From assembly GCF_901827205.1 (NCBI RefSeq), contig NZ_LR594675.1, forward strand, positions 5,574,001 to 5,638,000: a DNA stretch of 64,000 nucleotides. The letters run 5' to 3'. The notes under the pieces were generated by a model. That model was not told the DNA's origin, searched no databases, and saw only the letters and a program-made list of their open reading frames with translations. Below are positions 26,500-37,138 of the stretch, in pieces. The stretch comes from Variovorax sp. PBS-H4 (lineage in GTDB: Bacteria; Pseudomonadota; Gammaproteobacteria; Burkholderiales; Burkholderiaceae_C). Both the position numbers and the translations under genes were made by a program. The stretch's first letter is position 1, and each line of letters opens with the position of its first letter.

Positions 26500-27728
26500 G
26501 CGGCCTCCTTCCAAGGCCGAGCCAGCAACTGCCCCAGCGCATCGACCAACCGCGCGACATCGTCTTCACCATGGCTGGCCGACAGCACGATGCGCAGCCG
26601 CGCGGTGCCGGCCGGCACCGTCGGCGGACGGATCGCGCCCACGCGCAGGCCGAAGGCGTCGAGCTGTGCCGACAGCTGCATCGCACGCGCGTTGTCGCCC
26701 ACGATCAACGGCTGGATCGCGGTCGGTGATTCGGCGAGCCAGGCGCCGCCGCCGGCGGGCAGCACGCGCTGCAGGCCCGCACGCAGTTGCGCAATGCGTG
26801 CATGCAGCTGTGCGCGGCGCCGGGCCCCCTCCTCGCCTTCGATCAGGTCCAGGCTGGCGAGCAGCGCATGGGCAATGGCCGGCGGCGCGGCGGTGGTGAA
26901 GATGTAGGGCCGCGCGCGTTGCACCAGGTAGTCGATCACGGTGCGGTGCGCGGCAACGAAAGCGCCCGACACACCCGCGGCCTTGCCGAGCGTGCCGACA
27001 AGGACAAGTCGCTCGGAGCGCAAGCCCGCAGCCTCGAGCACGCCACGGCCTCGCGCGCCGAGCACGCCGAAGCCGTGTGCATCGTCCAGCACGAGCCAGG
27101 CATCGTGGCGCTCGGCCAGCGCCAGCAGCCCGGCCACAGGCGCGATGTTGCCGTCCATGCTGAACACGGCATCGCTCACGATCAGCTTGAAAGGCGCATC
27201 GCAGGCCGCGAGCTGCGCGTCGAGCGCCTGCACGTCGCAGTGCGGGTAGCGCTCGACGCGCGCCTTGGCCAGGCGTGCACCGTCGATCAGCGAGGCATGG
27301 TTGAGCGTCTCCGAGAAGATCACCGCGTCGGCGCCGCCGAGTGCCGACAGCACTGCGAGGTTGGCCATGTAGCCGGTGCAGAAGAACAGGCTCTGCGCCT
27401 CGGGGATGTGCGGTGCCATCAACCCGGCCAGCCGCTCCTCGAGCTGTGCATGCGCACGCGAGTGGCCGAGGATCAGGTGCGAGCCGCCGCTGCCCACGCC
27501 GTAGCGCGCGGCGCCCTCGGCCAGCGCGGCGGCCACTGCCGGGTGCGCGGCCAGGCCGAGGTAGTCGTTGCTCCCGAAAGCCAGCAGGGTGCGCGGCGCG
27601 GCCGCGCCCGGCAGCGTGAGCCGCTGCGTGGGCGCGCAGGGCGTCTCGGCGATAAGCCGCCGGCGGCGCAGGGTCTGCGCATCGAGCGTGGCAATTTCGT
27701 GCTGGAGGCGGTCAAGCAAGCGCGACAT
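26496..27728 (-). CDS. bioF: 8-amino-7-oxononanoate synthase
   Basis: A 410-residue PLP enzyme that condenses pimeloyl thioester with alanine. FGSNDYLGLA, GSGGSHLILGH, DDAHGFGVLG and the lysine loop TLGKAAGVSGAF are in the expected order. The first 17 nt overlap the end of bioA, and the stop overlaps the small repeat frame, so the operon is tightly packed here. Confidence 0.96.
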   Translation of the reverse strand: MSRLLDRLQHEIATLDAQTLRRRRLIAETPCAPTQRLTLPGAAAPRTLLAFGSNDYLGLAAHPAVAAALAEGAARYGVGSGGSHLILGHSRAHAQLEERLAGLMAPHIPEAQSLFFCTGYMANLAVLSALGGADAVIFSETLNHASLIDGARLAKARVERYPHCDVQALDAQLAACDAPFKLIVSDAVFSMDGNIAPVAGLLALAERHDAWLVLDDAHGFGVLGARGRGVLEAAGLRSERLVLVGTLGKAAGVSGAFVAAHRTVIDYLVQRARPYIFTTAAPPAIAHALLASLDLIEGEEGARRRAQLHARIAQLRAGLQRVLPAGGGAWLAESPTAIQPLIVGDNARAMQLSAQLDAFGLRVGAIRPPTVPAGTARLRIVLSASHGEDDVARLVDALGQLLARPWKEAA

Positions 27729-29109
27729 CGCGAACCTCCTCGCCAGCGTGCGGTGCGGCGGCCGCGTCGAGCGTGGCGACCGTGCCTTCGACCAGGCGAT
27801 CGATCTCGTGGTCGCCGATCACGTAGGGGGGCATCAGGTAGACGGTGCGCCCGATCGGTCGCATCAGCAGCCCCTGCTCGCGCGCCGCGAGATGGAAGCG
27901 CTCGGCAAAGCGCTCGCCGGGCTCGCGCACGTCGAAGGCGGTGATCATGCCGCGCTGGCGCAGATGATCGACCGGGCGAGTGCCCAAGGCCTCGCGCAAG
28001 CGCTGCAGGATGCGTGCGGCCCTCGCGCGGTTGCGGTTCAGCACGTCTTCTTGCACGAACAGATCGAGCGTGGCCAGCGCGGCGCGGCAGGCCAGCGCGT
28101 TCCCGGTGTACGAATGCGAATGCAGGAAGCTGCGCGCCACGTCGTCATCCACGAAGCCCTGGTAGATCGCCTCGCGCGTCATCACCAGCGCCAACGGCAG
28201 GTAGCCGCCGCTGATGCCCTTGGACAGGCACAGGAAGTCGGGCCAGATGCCGGCCTGCTCGCAGGCGAAAAAGCTTCCGGTGCGCCCGCAACCCACCGCG
28301 ATCTCGTCGGCGATCAGGTGCACGCCGAAGCGGTCGCACAGGGCGCGCACCCGGCGCAGGTACTCGGGGTCGTGCATCGCCATGCCGGCGGCGCATTGCA
28401 CGAGGGGCTCGAGGATGACCGCGGCGATGCTGTCGTGCTGCTCGGCCAGGAGCGCTTCCAACTCGTCTGCCGCGCGCAGGGCGACGGCGACGGCATCCTC
28501 GCCCGGCCGAGCGCCGCGCGCGTCGGGCGAAGGCACGAGGTGCGCATCGCCCAGCAGCGGCGCGTAGGCATCGCGGAACACGGCCACGTCGGTCACATGC
28601 AGCGCACCCAGCGTCTCGCCGTGATAGCCCTGGCGCAGCGCGACGAAGCGCCGCTTGCCGCCCCGGCCCGCGTTGCGCCAGGCATGAAAGCTCATCTTCA
28701 GCGCGATCTCAACGGCCGAGGCACCGTCGGAGGCATAGAAACAGTGGCCGAGCGCGCCGCCGGTCAGCGCGGACAGGCGCTCGGCCAGCTCGACGGCGGG
28801 TGCGTGGGTACAACCCGCCAGCATGACGTGCGGCAGCGTGTCGAGCTGCTGCTTGAGCGCGGCATTGATGGCCGGGTGCGCATGGCCGAACAGGTTGACC
28901 CACCAGGAGCTGGTCGCGTCCAGGTAACGGTGGCCGTCGTGGTCGACCAGCCAGACGCCGTCGCCGCGCGCGATCGGCAGCGGCGGCACCGCCTCGAGGC
29001 GAATGCTCTGGGTGCAGGGGTGCCACACATGGCGCCGGCTGCGCTGTTGCCAGTCGGCACTGCGCGATGCAAGGGCTGCGGTAAGGGGCTCAAAAGCAGG
29101 GTTCAGCAC
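27712..29109 (-). CDS. bioA: Adenosylmethionine-8-amino-7-oxononanoate aminotransferase
   Basis: A 465-residue class III PLP aminotransferase that uses SAM as amino donor to make 7,8-diaminopelargonate. Markers are SSWWVNLFGHAHP, YASDGASAVEIALKM, DEIAVGCGRTG and the lysine motif CLSKGISGGYLPL. It is the first biotin gene. The 185-nt leader upstream has a long inverted repeat (29205-29255). No BirA-type operator was found. Confidence 0.96.
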   Translation of the reverse strand: MLNPAFEPLTAALASRSADWQQRSRRHVWHPCTQSIRLEAVPPLPIARGDGVWLVDHDGHRYLDATSSWWVNLFGHAHPAINAALKQQLDTLPHVMLAGCTHAPAVELAERLSALTGGALGHCFYASDGASAVEIALKMSFHAWRNAGRGGKRRFVALRQGYHGETLGALHVTDVAVFRDAYAPLLGDAHLVPSPDARGARPGEDAVAVALRAADELEALLAEQHDSIAAVILEPLVQCAAGMAMHDPEYLRRVRALCDRFGVHLIADEIAVGCGRTGSFFACEQAGIWPDFLCLSKGISGGYLPLALVMTREAIYQGFVDDDVARSFLHSHSYTGNALACRAALATLDLFVQEDVLNRNRARAARILQRLREALGTRPVDHLRQRGMITAFDVREPGERFAERFHLAAREQGLLMRPIGRTVYLMPPYVIGDHEIDRLVEGTVATLDAAAAPHAGEEVRDVALA

Positions 29110-29204
29110 GGATTCGTTCCTCGTTCGTCGGGTCTCGGGCCGCGCATCGTAGGCAGCACTTGGCTCCGCCGCAATGCGGCAGCTGCCTTCGAAATGCGCG
29201 CCGC

Positions 29205-29255
29205 TTGCGCGACGTTCGCTGCCGTACGGATCATCTTTGCCTCAACGTCGCGCAA
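29205..29255. promoter_or_regulatory. Long inverted repeat in the bioA leader
   Basis: TTGCGCGACGTT at 29205-29216 and its exact reverse complement at 29244-29255, a 12-bp perfect stem with a 27-nt loop. It lies about 100-150 nt before the bioA ATG, in the only sizeable gap of the liu-bio cluster. It could be a termination or attenuation hairpin, or a two-half operator. Confidence 0.55.
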
Positions 29256-29294
29256 CGGCCCGGCTACGCGCCGCCCCGTGCTGTTACAAAAAAC

Positions 29295-29957
29295 TCAAGC
29301 CTGGCCGTCTTCGCGCTTGTTCAGCCGGAAGGCTGGCGTCACTCCTGGATCCGGCCGGCCGCTGAAGATGCGCGCCAGGCGCCCGAAGAGCGCCCGCAGA
29401 AAGCGCCAGCTCTTGCGAATCAGCCAGACGGACAGCGCCATCAGCACGATGAACAGCAGCAGGAACACGAGTGGATGCGCCACCGCCAGCCACAGGCCTG
29501 CCGGCACAACACTGTCTTCGACCAGCGAGGCGCCCACATTGCTGAAAGGCTCGGGCGAGGTGTTGATGGCGGCGCGCGTGGTGGCCTTGGCCGCATGCGC
29601 CGTCGCCGCGAAGCTGCCACCCAGGAGCGCGGCGACGATCGCCATCACTGCATGGTCGGCGCCGAAGACGCTGGCCGCCAGCGCGGCGCCCGCGGGAATG
29701 CGGATTACCGTGTGCACCATGTCCCACAACGAATCGAGGCCGGGGATCTTGTCGGCAAAGAACTCGATGAAGACCATGAAGCCGCTGGCCGCGATCACCA
29801 CCGGATGTGCAAGCAACTGCAGCCCGCCCGGCAGAGGCACCCAGCCCAGATAACCGGCCAGGCCGGTCAGCAGTACGACAAGATAAAGCCGCACGCCGCT
29901 GGCCCAGCCAATGGCGGCCGAGAGGGCGAGCAGTTGCGGCAGGTCGAGGCTGTTCAT
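29295..29957 (-). CDS. DUF4126 family integral membrane protein
   Basis: A 220-residue polytopic protein with about five hydrophobic segments and the DUF4126 features: ASGVRLYLVVLLTGLAGYLG near the N-terminus, FFADKIPGLDSLWDMVHTVIRIP, and a TTRAAINTSPEPFSN loop. The tail is short and basic. Function is unknown. It lies 12 nt after liuC and upstream of bioA, so it may be carried on the leucine-pathway message. Confidence 0.85.
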   Translation of the reverse strand: MNSLDLPQLLALSAAIGWASGVRLYLVVLLTGLAGYLGWVPLPGGLQLLAHPVVIAASGFMVFIEFFADKIPGLDSLWDMVHTVIRIPAGAALAASVFGADHAVMAIVAALLGGSFAATAHAAKATTRAAINTSPEPFSNVGASLVEDSVVPAGLWLAVAHPLVFLLLFIVLMALSVWLIRKSWRFLRALFGRLARIFSGRPDPGVTPAFRLNKREDGQA

Positions 29958-29969
29958 GACGCCCTGCGT

Positions 29970-30761
29970 TCAGCCGGAAATCCAGGAGGGCTTGCGCTTC
30001 TGAAGGAAGGCCTGCACGCCTTCGCGGCCCTCCTCGCTGGCGCGGATGTCGGCAATGCCCGCGACCGTCTTCGCGATCAGCGCATCGTCGATCTCGCGGC
30101 CCGCCACATCGGCGATCAGTTGCTTGCAGGCGCGCACCGCTGCCGGACTGGCGCTGGTGAAAGCCTTCACGATCTCGGCGACCTTGGCATCGAGCGCATC
30201 GGATGCCACCACCTCATGCACGAAGCCGACGCGGTGTGCCTCGGCCGCGCTGAAGCGTTCGGCCGTGAGGAAGTAGCGTTGCGCGGCACGCGTTCCCATC
30301 GCGCGCAGCACGTAGGGGCTGACGGTGGCGGGAACCAGGCCGATCTTGACCTCGCTCAGGCAATACCAGGCGGTGTCTGCGCTCACCGCGACATCGCAGG
30401 CCGCCACGAGCCCCATGCCACCGGCGTAGACATCGCCCTGCACGCGCGCGATCACCGGCTTGGGGCTCTGGTCGATCGTGCGCAGCATTGCGGCCAGGCC
30501 CCCTGCATCGGCAAGGTTCTGCTCGTGGGTGAATTCGGCCGCCCGGCGCATCCAGTTGAGGTTGGCGCCGGCGCAGAACGCCGGGCCGTTGGCACCCAGG
30601 ACGATGGCACGCACCTCGTTCGCCGCGCCGGCCTGCGAAAAGGCTTCGTCCAGCTCGCGGATGACGACCTCGTCGAAGGCATTGCGCAGCTCGGGCCGGT
30701 TGAGCCAGATGCGCGCGACGGGGCCTTCGATGTTCAGCTCCAGTGTGGTGAAGGTGTTCAT
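29970..30761 (-). CDS. liuC: Methylglutaconyl-CoA hydratase
   Basis: A 263-residue crotonase-fold enzyme. The oxyanion-hole segments are NAFD, GPAFCAGANLNWM and YAGGMGLVAACD. It would hydrate 3-methylglutaconyl-CoA to HMG-CoA. The choice over a generic enoyl-CoA hydratase rests on LNWMRRAA, frequent in LiuC proteins, and on its place between liuB and liuD. Its ATG overlaps the DinB-like gene stop by 4 nt. Confidence 0.9.
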   Translation of the reverse strand: MNTFTTLELNIEGPVARIWLNRPELRNAFDEVVIRELDEAFSQAGAANEVRAIVLGANGPAFCAGANLNWMRRAAEFTHEQNLADAGGLAAMLRTIDQSPKPVIARVQGDVYAGGMGLVAACDVAVSADTAWYCLSEVKIGLVPATVSPYVLRAMGTRAAQRYFLTAERFSAAEAHRVGFVHEVVASDALDAKVAEIVKAFTSASPAAVRACKQLIADVAGREIDDALIAKTVAGIADIRASEEGREGVQAFLQKRKPSWISG

Positions 30762-31270
30762 TGGGAGCGGGCTTCCTGTTGCAGCAAGTAGACCCAGTCG
30801 ATCTCGGGGCCGGGTTGGACCATGCTCGTCAGCGCAGCCGTGAGCTGGCCGCGATGGTGGGTCGCGTGGTTGAACACATGGCCGAGCGCGGGGGCGAAAG
30901 GAATGCGCACCTGCTCGCCGTTGTTGCGTGTGTAGGCCATCTCGCCGTCGTAGCGCTCGGGCGCGAGCGTGGCGAGCCACGGGCTCCAGCGGGTGACGGC
31001 CTGCGCCAGTGCCTCGCATAGCGCGGCGCGGTCAGAGTGCAGCTCGGTGTTCAAAGGCACGCGCGGCGAGCGGCCTTCGGCGAAGCGGGAGTACCAGATG
31101 TCGTCGGTCACCAGCAGGTGGTTGACCGTGCCATGCACCGAACGGAAGAACAACCCGCAGTCGCGGCGCCAGTCGGCCTCCGGGAGCGTCTTCAGGTTGG
31201 ACTCCAGCAGCTTGTGCGTGGCCCACACGTGGTAGCGCGCCAGGCTCGCGAAGTAGTTCGGCAGCGACAT
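30758..31270 (-). CDS. DinB-like four-helix damage-inducible family protein
   Basis: A 170-residue DinB/YfiT-type helical bundle. The three metal-binding histidines of the family are placed at HGTVNHLL and HVFNHATHHRGQL. Such proteins include thiol-dependent transferases and many of unknown role. It sits between liuB (16 nt) and liuC (4-nt overlap), and so is translated from the leucine catabolic message without an obvious enzymatic role there. Confidence 0.85.
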   Translation of the reverse strand: MSLPNYFASLARYHVWATHKLLESNLKTLPEADWRRDCGLFFRSVHGTVNHLLVTDDIWYSRFAEGRSPRVPLNTELHSDRAALCEALAQAVTRWSPWLATLAPERYDGEMAYTRNNGEQVRIPFAPALGHVFNHATHHRGQLTAALTSMVQPGPEIDWVYLLQQEARSQ

Positions 31271-31286
31271 GCTGTTCTCCTTGGCG

Positions 31287-32900
<1,614 letters not shown>

Positions 32901-32931
32901 GTTCAGCGGAGTTCGAATTCGAGGTTCGGCT

Positions 32932-34635
32932 TCATGCGGTCTTCTCCTCTCCAAGCCCCAGCTGCGCCTTCATTGCCTCGCGGATCTTGAACTTCTGGAT
33001 CTTTCCGGTGACCGTCATCGGGAACTCCTTGACGAACTCGATGTACCTCGGGACCTTGTAGTGCGCGATCTGGCCCTTGCAGAACTCGCGCACCTCGTCG
33101 GCCGAGAGCGTCTGGCCCGGCTTCGGAATGACCCATGCGCACAGCTCCTCGCCATACTTCCTGTCGGGCAGGCCGACCACCTGCACGTCCTGGATCTTCG
33201 GATGGCGGTAGAGGAACTCCTCGATCTCGCGCGGGTAGATGTTCTCGCCACCGCGGATCACCAGGTCCTTGATGCGGCCGACGATGTTGACGTAGCCCTC
33301 GGCATCCATGGTGGCGAGGTCGCCGGTGTGCATCCAGCCCTGGGGATCGATGGCCTCGCGGGTCTTTTCCTCGTCGTCCCAGTAGCCGTGCATGACCGAA
33401 TAGCCGCGGGTGCAGAACTCGCCCGAGATGCCGGGCGCAACGGTGGCGCCGGTCTCGGGGTCGACGATCTTGACCTCGAGGTGCGGCTGCACCTTGCCGA
33501 CGGTGGAAACGCGCTTGTCCAGCGGCGTGTCGGTGGAGCTCTGGCAGCTCACAGGACTGGTCTCGGTCATGCCATAGGCGATGGTGATCTCGCGCAGGTG
33601 CATCTGGTCGACCACCCGCTTCATCACCTCCGTGGGACAGGGCGAGCCGGCCATGATGCCGGTGCGCAGCGTCGAGAAGTCGAACTCCTTGAAGCGCGGA
33701 TGGTCCAGCTCGGCGATGAACATGGTGGGCACGCCGTGCAGCCCGGTGCAACGCTCGGCCTGCACCGTCTGCATCACGGTGAGCGGATCGAAGCCGTCGT
33801 TGGGATAGACGATGGTCGCACCGTGGGTGAGGCAGGCCAGGTTGCCCAGCACCATGCCGAAGCAGTGGTAGAGCGGCACGGGGATGCACAGGCGGTCTTC
33901 CGGCGTGAGCTTCATGCATTCGCCGATGAAGAAGCCGTTGTTGAGGATGTTGCGATGGGTCAGCGTCGCACCCTTGGGGAATCCGGTGGTGCCGCTGGTG
34001 AACTGGATGTTGATCGGGTCGGTGGCCTTCAGGGTCTTCGCGATCTCGGGCACGCGCGCGTCGCCGGCCTTGCCGGTCGCGAGCAGGGCCGAGAAGCGCA
34101 TCAGCCCCGGCAGCTCCTCGCCCTCGCCGGCCCGGTCGATCCAGGCCACCGTGCGCAGGTGCGGCAGGCGCGCCGCCTGCAGCGCGCCGGGCTGCGCGCT
34201 CGCGAGCTCCGGCGCCAGTTCGCGCAGCATGCCGACGTAGTCGCTGGTCTTGAAGCGCGGCATCGTGACCAGCGCCCTGCAGCCCACCTTGTTGAGCGCG
34301 TACTCGAGCTCGGACGTGCGATAGGCCGGGTTGATGTTCACCAGGATGATCCCGACCTTGGCAGTGGCGAGCTGCATCAGCACCCAGGCCACGTTGTTGT
34401 GCGACCAGATGCCCACGCGGTCGCCGGGCGCCAGCCCCAATTGCAGCAGCGCGCTGGCCAGCCGGTCGGCTTCGCGCTGCAATTCGAGGTAGCTCAGGCG
34501 CCGTTGCTCGTGCGCGCTGACCAGCGCATCGCGATCGCCCTGGCGCCGGGCCATGTCGTCGAAGAAGTCGCCGAGGGTCTGCTCGATCAACGGAACATCG
34601 GTGGGGCCGCGATCGAGGCTCTCAGTCAAAGCCAT
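32932..34635 (-). CDS. AMP-forming acyl-CoA synthetase
   Basis: A 567-residue ANL-superfamily ligase that activates a carboxylic acid with ATP and CoA. FTSGTTGFPKGATLTH is the AMP loop, YGMTETSPV follows, then GWMHTGDLA, and the catalytic lysine is in TGKIQKFKIRE. It lies between liuA and liuB, so isovalerate or another branched acid is a likely substrate (inference); medium-chain acids are also possible. A palindromic repeat lies in the 55-nt gap before its ATG. Confidence 0.88.
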   Translation of the reverse strand: MALTESLDRGPTDVPLIEQTLGDFFDDMARRQGDRDALVSAHEQRRLSYLELQREADRLASALLQLGLAPGDRVGIWSHNNVAWVLMQLATAKVGIILVNINPAYRTSELEYALNKVGCRALVTMPRFKTSDYVGMLRELAPELASAQPGALQAARLPHLRTVAWIDRAGEGEELPGLMRFSALLATGKAGDARVPEIAKTLKATDPINIQFTSGTTGFPKGATLTHRNILNNGFFIGECMKLTPEDRLCIPVPLYHCFGMVLGNLACLTHGATIVYPNDGFDPLTVMQTVQAERCTGLHGVPTMFIAELDHPRFKEFDFSTLRTGIMAGSPCPTEVMKRVVDQMHLREITIAYGMTETSPVSCQSSTDTPLDKRVSTVGKVQPHLEVKIVDPETGATVAPGISGEFCTRGYSVMHGYWDDEEKTREAIDPQGWMHTGDLATMDAEGYVNIVGRIKDLVIRGGENIYPREIEEFLYRHPKIQDVQVVGLPDRKYGEELCAWVIPKPGQTLSADEVREFCKGQIAHYKVPRYIEFVKEFPMTVTGKIQKFKIREAMKAQLGLGEEKTA

Positions 34636-34653
34636 ATCGTCTCCTTGTCTTTG

Positions 34654-34677
34654 CTCCCTCTCCAAGAGGGAGAGGGG
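34654..34677. repeat. Short palindrome related to repeat family B
   Basis: CTCCCTCT-CCA-AGAGGGAG, an 8-bp stem with 3-nt loop, preceded by TTG. The stretch TTGCTCCCTCTCC matches one arm of the family B elements. It lies between liuA and the acyl-CoA synthetase gene, about 20 nt before the latter, where a hairpin could reduce downstream expression. Confidence 0.6.
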
Positions 34678-34690
34678 ATGAAGTCCGATC

Positions 34691-35863
34691 TCAAGCCGTC
34701 TCCGCGAACAGCTCGCGCCCGATCAGCATGCGCCGGATCTCGCTCGTGCCCGCGCCGATCTCGTACAGCTTGGCATCGCGCCACAGCCGTTCGACCGGAA
34801 AATCCTTGGTGTAGCCCACGCCACCCAGCGCCTGGATCGCCTCGCCGGCCATCCAGGTCGCCTTCTCGGCCGAGTAGAGGATGGCGCCGGCCGCGTCCTT
34901 GCGGAAGGTGCGCGCATGGTCCTTGCGGTCGCAAGCCTTGCCCACCGCGTAGACATAGGCGCGGGTGGCCTGCCAGGTGGAATACATGTCGGCCAGCTTG
35001 CCTTGCATCAACTGGAATTCGCCGATGCTCTGGCCGAATTGCTTGCGCTCGTGGACGAAAGGGAGCACTGCATCCATGCACGCCGCCATGATGCCCAGCG
35101 GGCCGCCGGAGAGCACCGCGCGCTCGTAGTCGAGCCCGCTCATCAGCACCTTGGCGCCCTGCCCCTCGCCGCCCATCACGTTTTCCTCCGGCACCTCGCA
35201 GTTGTCGAAGAACAGCGGGAAGGTGTTGGAGCCGCGCATGCCCAGCTTGTCGAGCTTGGTGCCGGCCGAGAAGCCCTTGAAGCCCTTCTCGACGATGAAG
35301 GCGGTCATGCCGCGTGCGCCCATCTCGGGCTCGGTCTTGGCGTAGATGACGAGCGTGTCGGCATCGCCGCCGTTGGTGATCCACATCTTGCCGCCATTGA
35401 GCACGTAACGGTCGCCCTTCTTCTCGGCGCGAAGTTTCATGCTGACCACGTCGGAGCCGGCATTGGGTTCGCTCATCGCCAGTGCGCCCACATGCTCACC
35501 GCTGACGAGCTTGGGCAGGTATTTCTTCTTCTGCGCCTCGCTGCCGTTGCGGTGGATCTGGTTGACGCAGAGGTTGGAATGCGCGCCGTACGACAGGCCG
35601 ACCGAGGCCGAGGCGCGCGACACTTCCTCCATGGCCACGATGTGCGCCAGGTAACCGAGCTCGGTGCCGCCGTATTCCTCTTTGACCGTCATGCCGTGCA
35701 ACCCGAGCTCGCCGAGCTTTTTCCAGAGGTCGTGGGGAAAGAGGTTCTCGCGGTCGATCTCGGCAGCCCGCGGGGCGATCTCGTGGGCGGCGAAATCTGC
35801 CACCGCGTCGCGCAGCGAATCGATGGTGTCGCCCAGATCGAAATTGAGGCCGGGATCGTGCAT
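34691..35863 (-). CDS. liuA: Isovaleryl-CoA dehydrogenase
   Basis: A 390-residue FAD acyl-CoA dehydrogenase. The base is on the internal helix: GLDYERAVLSGGPLG, with Glu247. The C-terminal motif is YEIGAGTSEI, lacking the glutamate used by other family members. This combination marks isovaleryl-CoA dehydrogenase, which makes 3-methylcrotonyl-CoA in leucine breakdown and passes electrons to ETF. It is the first gene of the leucine cluster, divergent from an AraC-type regulator. Confidence 0.95.
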   Translation of the reverse strand: MHDPGLNFDLGDTIDSLRDAVADFAAHEIAPRAAEIDRENLFPHDLWKKLGELGLHGMTVKEEYGGTELGYLAHIVAMEEVSRASASVGLSYGAHSNLCVNQIHRNGSEAQKKKYLPKLVSGEHVGALAMSEPNAGSDVVSMKLRAEKKGDRYVLNGGKMWITNGGDADTLVIYAKTEPEMGARGMTAFIVEKGFKGFSAGTKLDKLGMRGSNTFPLFFDNCEVPEENVMGGEGQGAKVLMSGLDYERAVLSGGPLGIMAACMDAVLPFVHERKQFGQSIGEFQLMQGKLADMYSTWQATRAYVYAVGKACDRKDHARTFRKDAAGAILYSAEKATWMAGEAIQALGGVGYTKDFPVERLWRDAKLYEIGAGTSEIRRMLIGRELFAETA

Positions 35864-35945
35864 GGGGTGTCTCCTTGGATGCGGATGATTCGTTTCGCGC
35901 GCCGAACAAATCCCGCGCGGGCAGTCGCAGCTTACGCCGGCTTCC

Positions 35946-35973
35946 GTTGCATTTGGCGTCACAATGGTTGCAT
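35946..35973. promoter_or_regulatory. Direct repeats, possible AraC-type operator between liuA and its divergent regulator
   Basis: GTTGCAT at 35946-35952 and again at 35967-35973, spaced by 21 bp (two helical turns), in the divergent intergenic region. AraC-family proteins usually bind such in-phase direct repeats. This is inference from spacing and position only. Confidence 0.4.
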
Positions 35974-35999
35974 ATCGCGCCATTGAAATCTCCGTTTTC

Positions 36000-37064
36000 G
36001 TGACCGCTTCTCCTTTCAAGCCAGCCCGCCGCGCGGCCACGCCCATGGCCTTTGTCCGAGCGATCGTCCAGGGTTACGCGCGATACGGCAAGGACCCTTC
36101 CGAGGCACTGGCACAGGCACGGATTGCGCCGCGGGAGCTGCGATTGCAGGATGGCCGCGTGACCGCAGCGCAGTTCGAGGCTTTGTCGGGCCACGCCATG
36201 CAGGAGCTGGACGACGAGGCGCTCGGGTGGTTCAGCCGCCGCCTGCCCTGGGGCACTTACGGCATGCTATGCCGCGCCTCGCTGAGCTCGCCCGACCTCG
36301 GCGTGGCCATCAAGCGCTGGTGCCGCCATCACCGCCTGCTCACCTCGGACATCAGCCTCGAGTTCCAGGCGACCGGCGGCGTGGCGACGGTGTCGATCCG
36401 CGAGAACGTGGACCTGGGCGAACTGCGCGAGTTCTGCCTGGTGTCCAACCTGCGCTTCCTGCACGGCTTTGCTTCCTGGATCATCGATTCGCGGGTGTCG
36501 CTGCGCGCGGCCCGGTTTCCCTTCGATGCGCCGCCGCACCGCGAGGCCTATCCCCTGATGTTCGGCGGCGAGCTGCAGTTCGGGGCCGAAGCCGCGAGCT
36601 ACAGCTTCGACGAACGCTACCTGGCGATGCCGCTGCGCCGCGACGAGCAGGCACTGCGGACCATGCTGCGGCGCGCCTTGCCGCTGACGGTGCTGCAGTA
36701 CCGCCGCGACCGACTGCTGGGCCAGCGGGTGCGAGAGCTGCTGCGCGCCCACGGGCGGCAGGCGGGGACGGCCGAGGCGCTGGCCACGCTGTTGAATCTC
36801 TCGACCCGCACCCTGCACCGCCAACTGCGGGAAGAGGGCGTCTCGCTGCAGCAGCTCAAGGATGCGGTGCGCCACGAACAGGCGGCCGAGCAATTGCGCC
36901 GCACTGAACGCCCGATCAAGAACATCGCGCTCTCCGTCGGATTCCGCAATGAGAAAAGCTTCTCGCGAGCGTTTCACGCCTGGGCAGGGGTAACGCCCGG
37001 CGCATTCCGGCGTGCCAGCCCAGATAGTGCATCGGGAAGCTTGCCTCGCCGCGACAATTCGTGA
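36000..37064 (+). CDS. AraC-family transcriptional regulator with Arabinose_bd-type N-domain
   Basis: About 354 residues from the GTG at 36000. The N-terminal two thirds (TPMAFVRAIVQGYARYGKDP onward) belong to the AraC-type arabinose-binding/OruR-like sensor domain. The C-terminal helix-turn-helix pair includes LNLSTRTLHRQLREEG and IALSVGFRNEKSFSRAFHAWAGVTPGAFR. It is divergent from liuA and so probably controls the leucine cluster in response to a pathway metabolite (inference). Starts at ATG 35964 or ATG 36045 are possible. The former overlaps the putative operator. Confidence 0.87.
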   Translation: MTASPFKPARRAATPMAFVRAIVQGYARYGKDPSEALAQARIAPRELRLQDGRVTAAQFEALSGHAMQELDDEALGWFSRRLPWGTYGMLCRASLSSPDLGVAIKRWCRHHRLLTSDISLEFQATGGVATVSIRENVDLGELREFCLVSNLRFLHGFASWIIDSRVSLRAARFPFDAPPHREAYPLMFGGELQFGAEAASYSFDERYLAMPLRRDEQALRTMLRRALPLTVLQYRRDRLLGQRVRELLRAHGRQAGTAEALATLLNLSTRTLHRQLREEGVSLQQLKDAVRHEQAAEQLRRTERPIKNIALSVGFRNEKSFSRAFHAWAGVTPGAFRRASPDSASGSLPRRDNS

Positions 37065-37138
37065 CAAAGTTCGTGGCTGCACCGGACACGGCTTGCCCGA
37101 CTGTTTCCGGCCCTGTTTTCTCGCCCTAGGATCGAGGC

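Noticed and set aside
29110..29294. BirA or BioR operator before bioA
   Set aside because: No TTGTAAACC-type dyad or TTATMKATAA-type site was found. GTAAC occurs only once, without a partner half.
34691..34720. LiuR-type ACGT palindrome near the liu genes
   Set aside because: I looked in the gaps before liuA, liuB, bioA and liuD for a copy of the 51862-51881 palindrome and saw none, so I do not claim the MerR protein controls them.
35964..35999. ATG at 35964 as the AraC regulator start
   Set aside because: It would place the start inside the putative operator repeats and add residues unlike the family. GTG 36000 or ATG 36045 is more likely.
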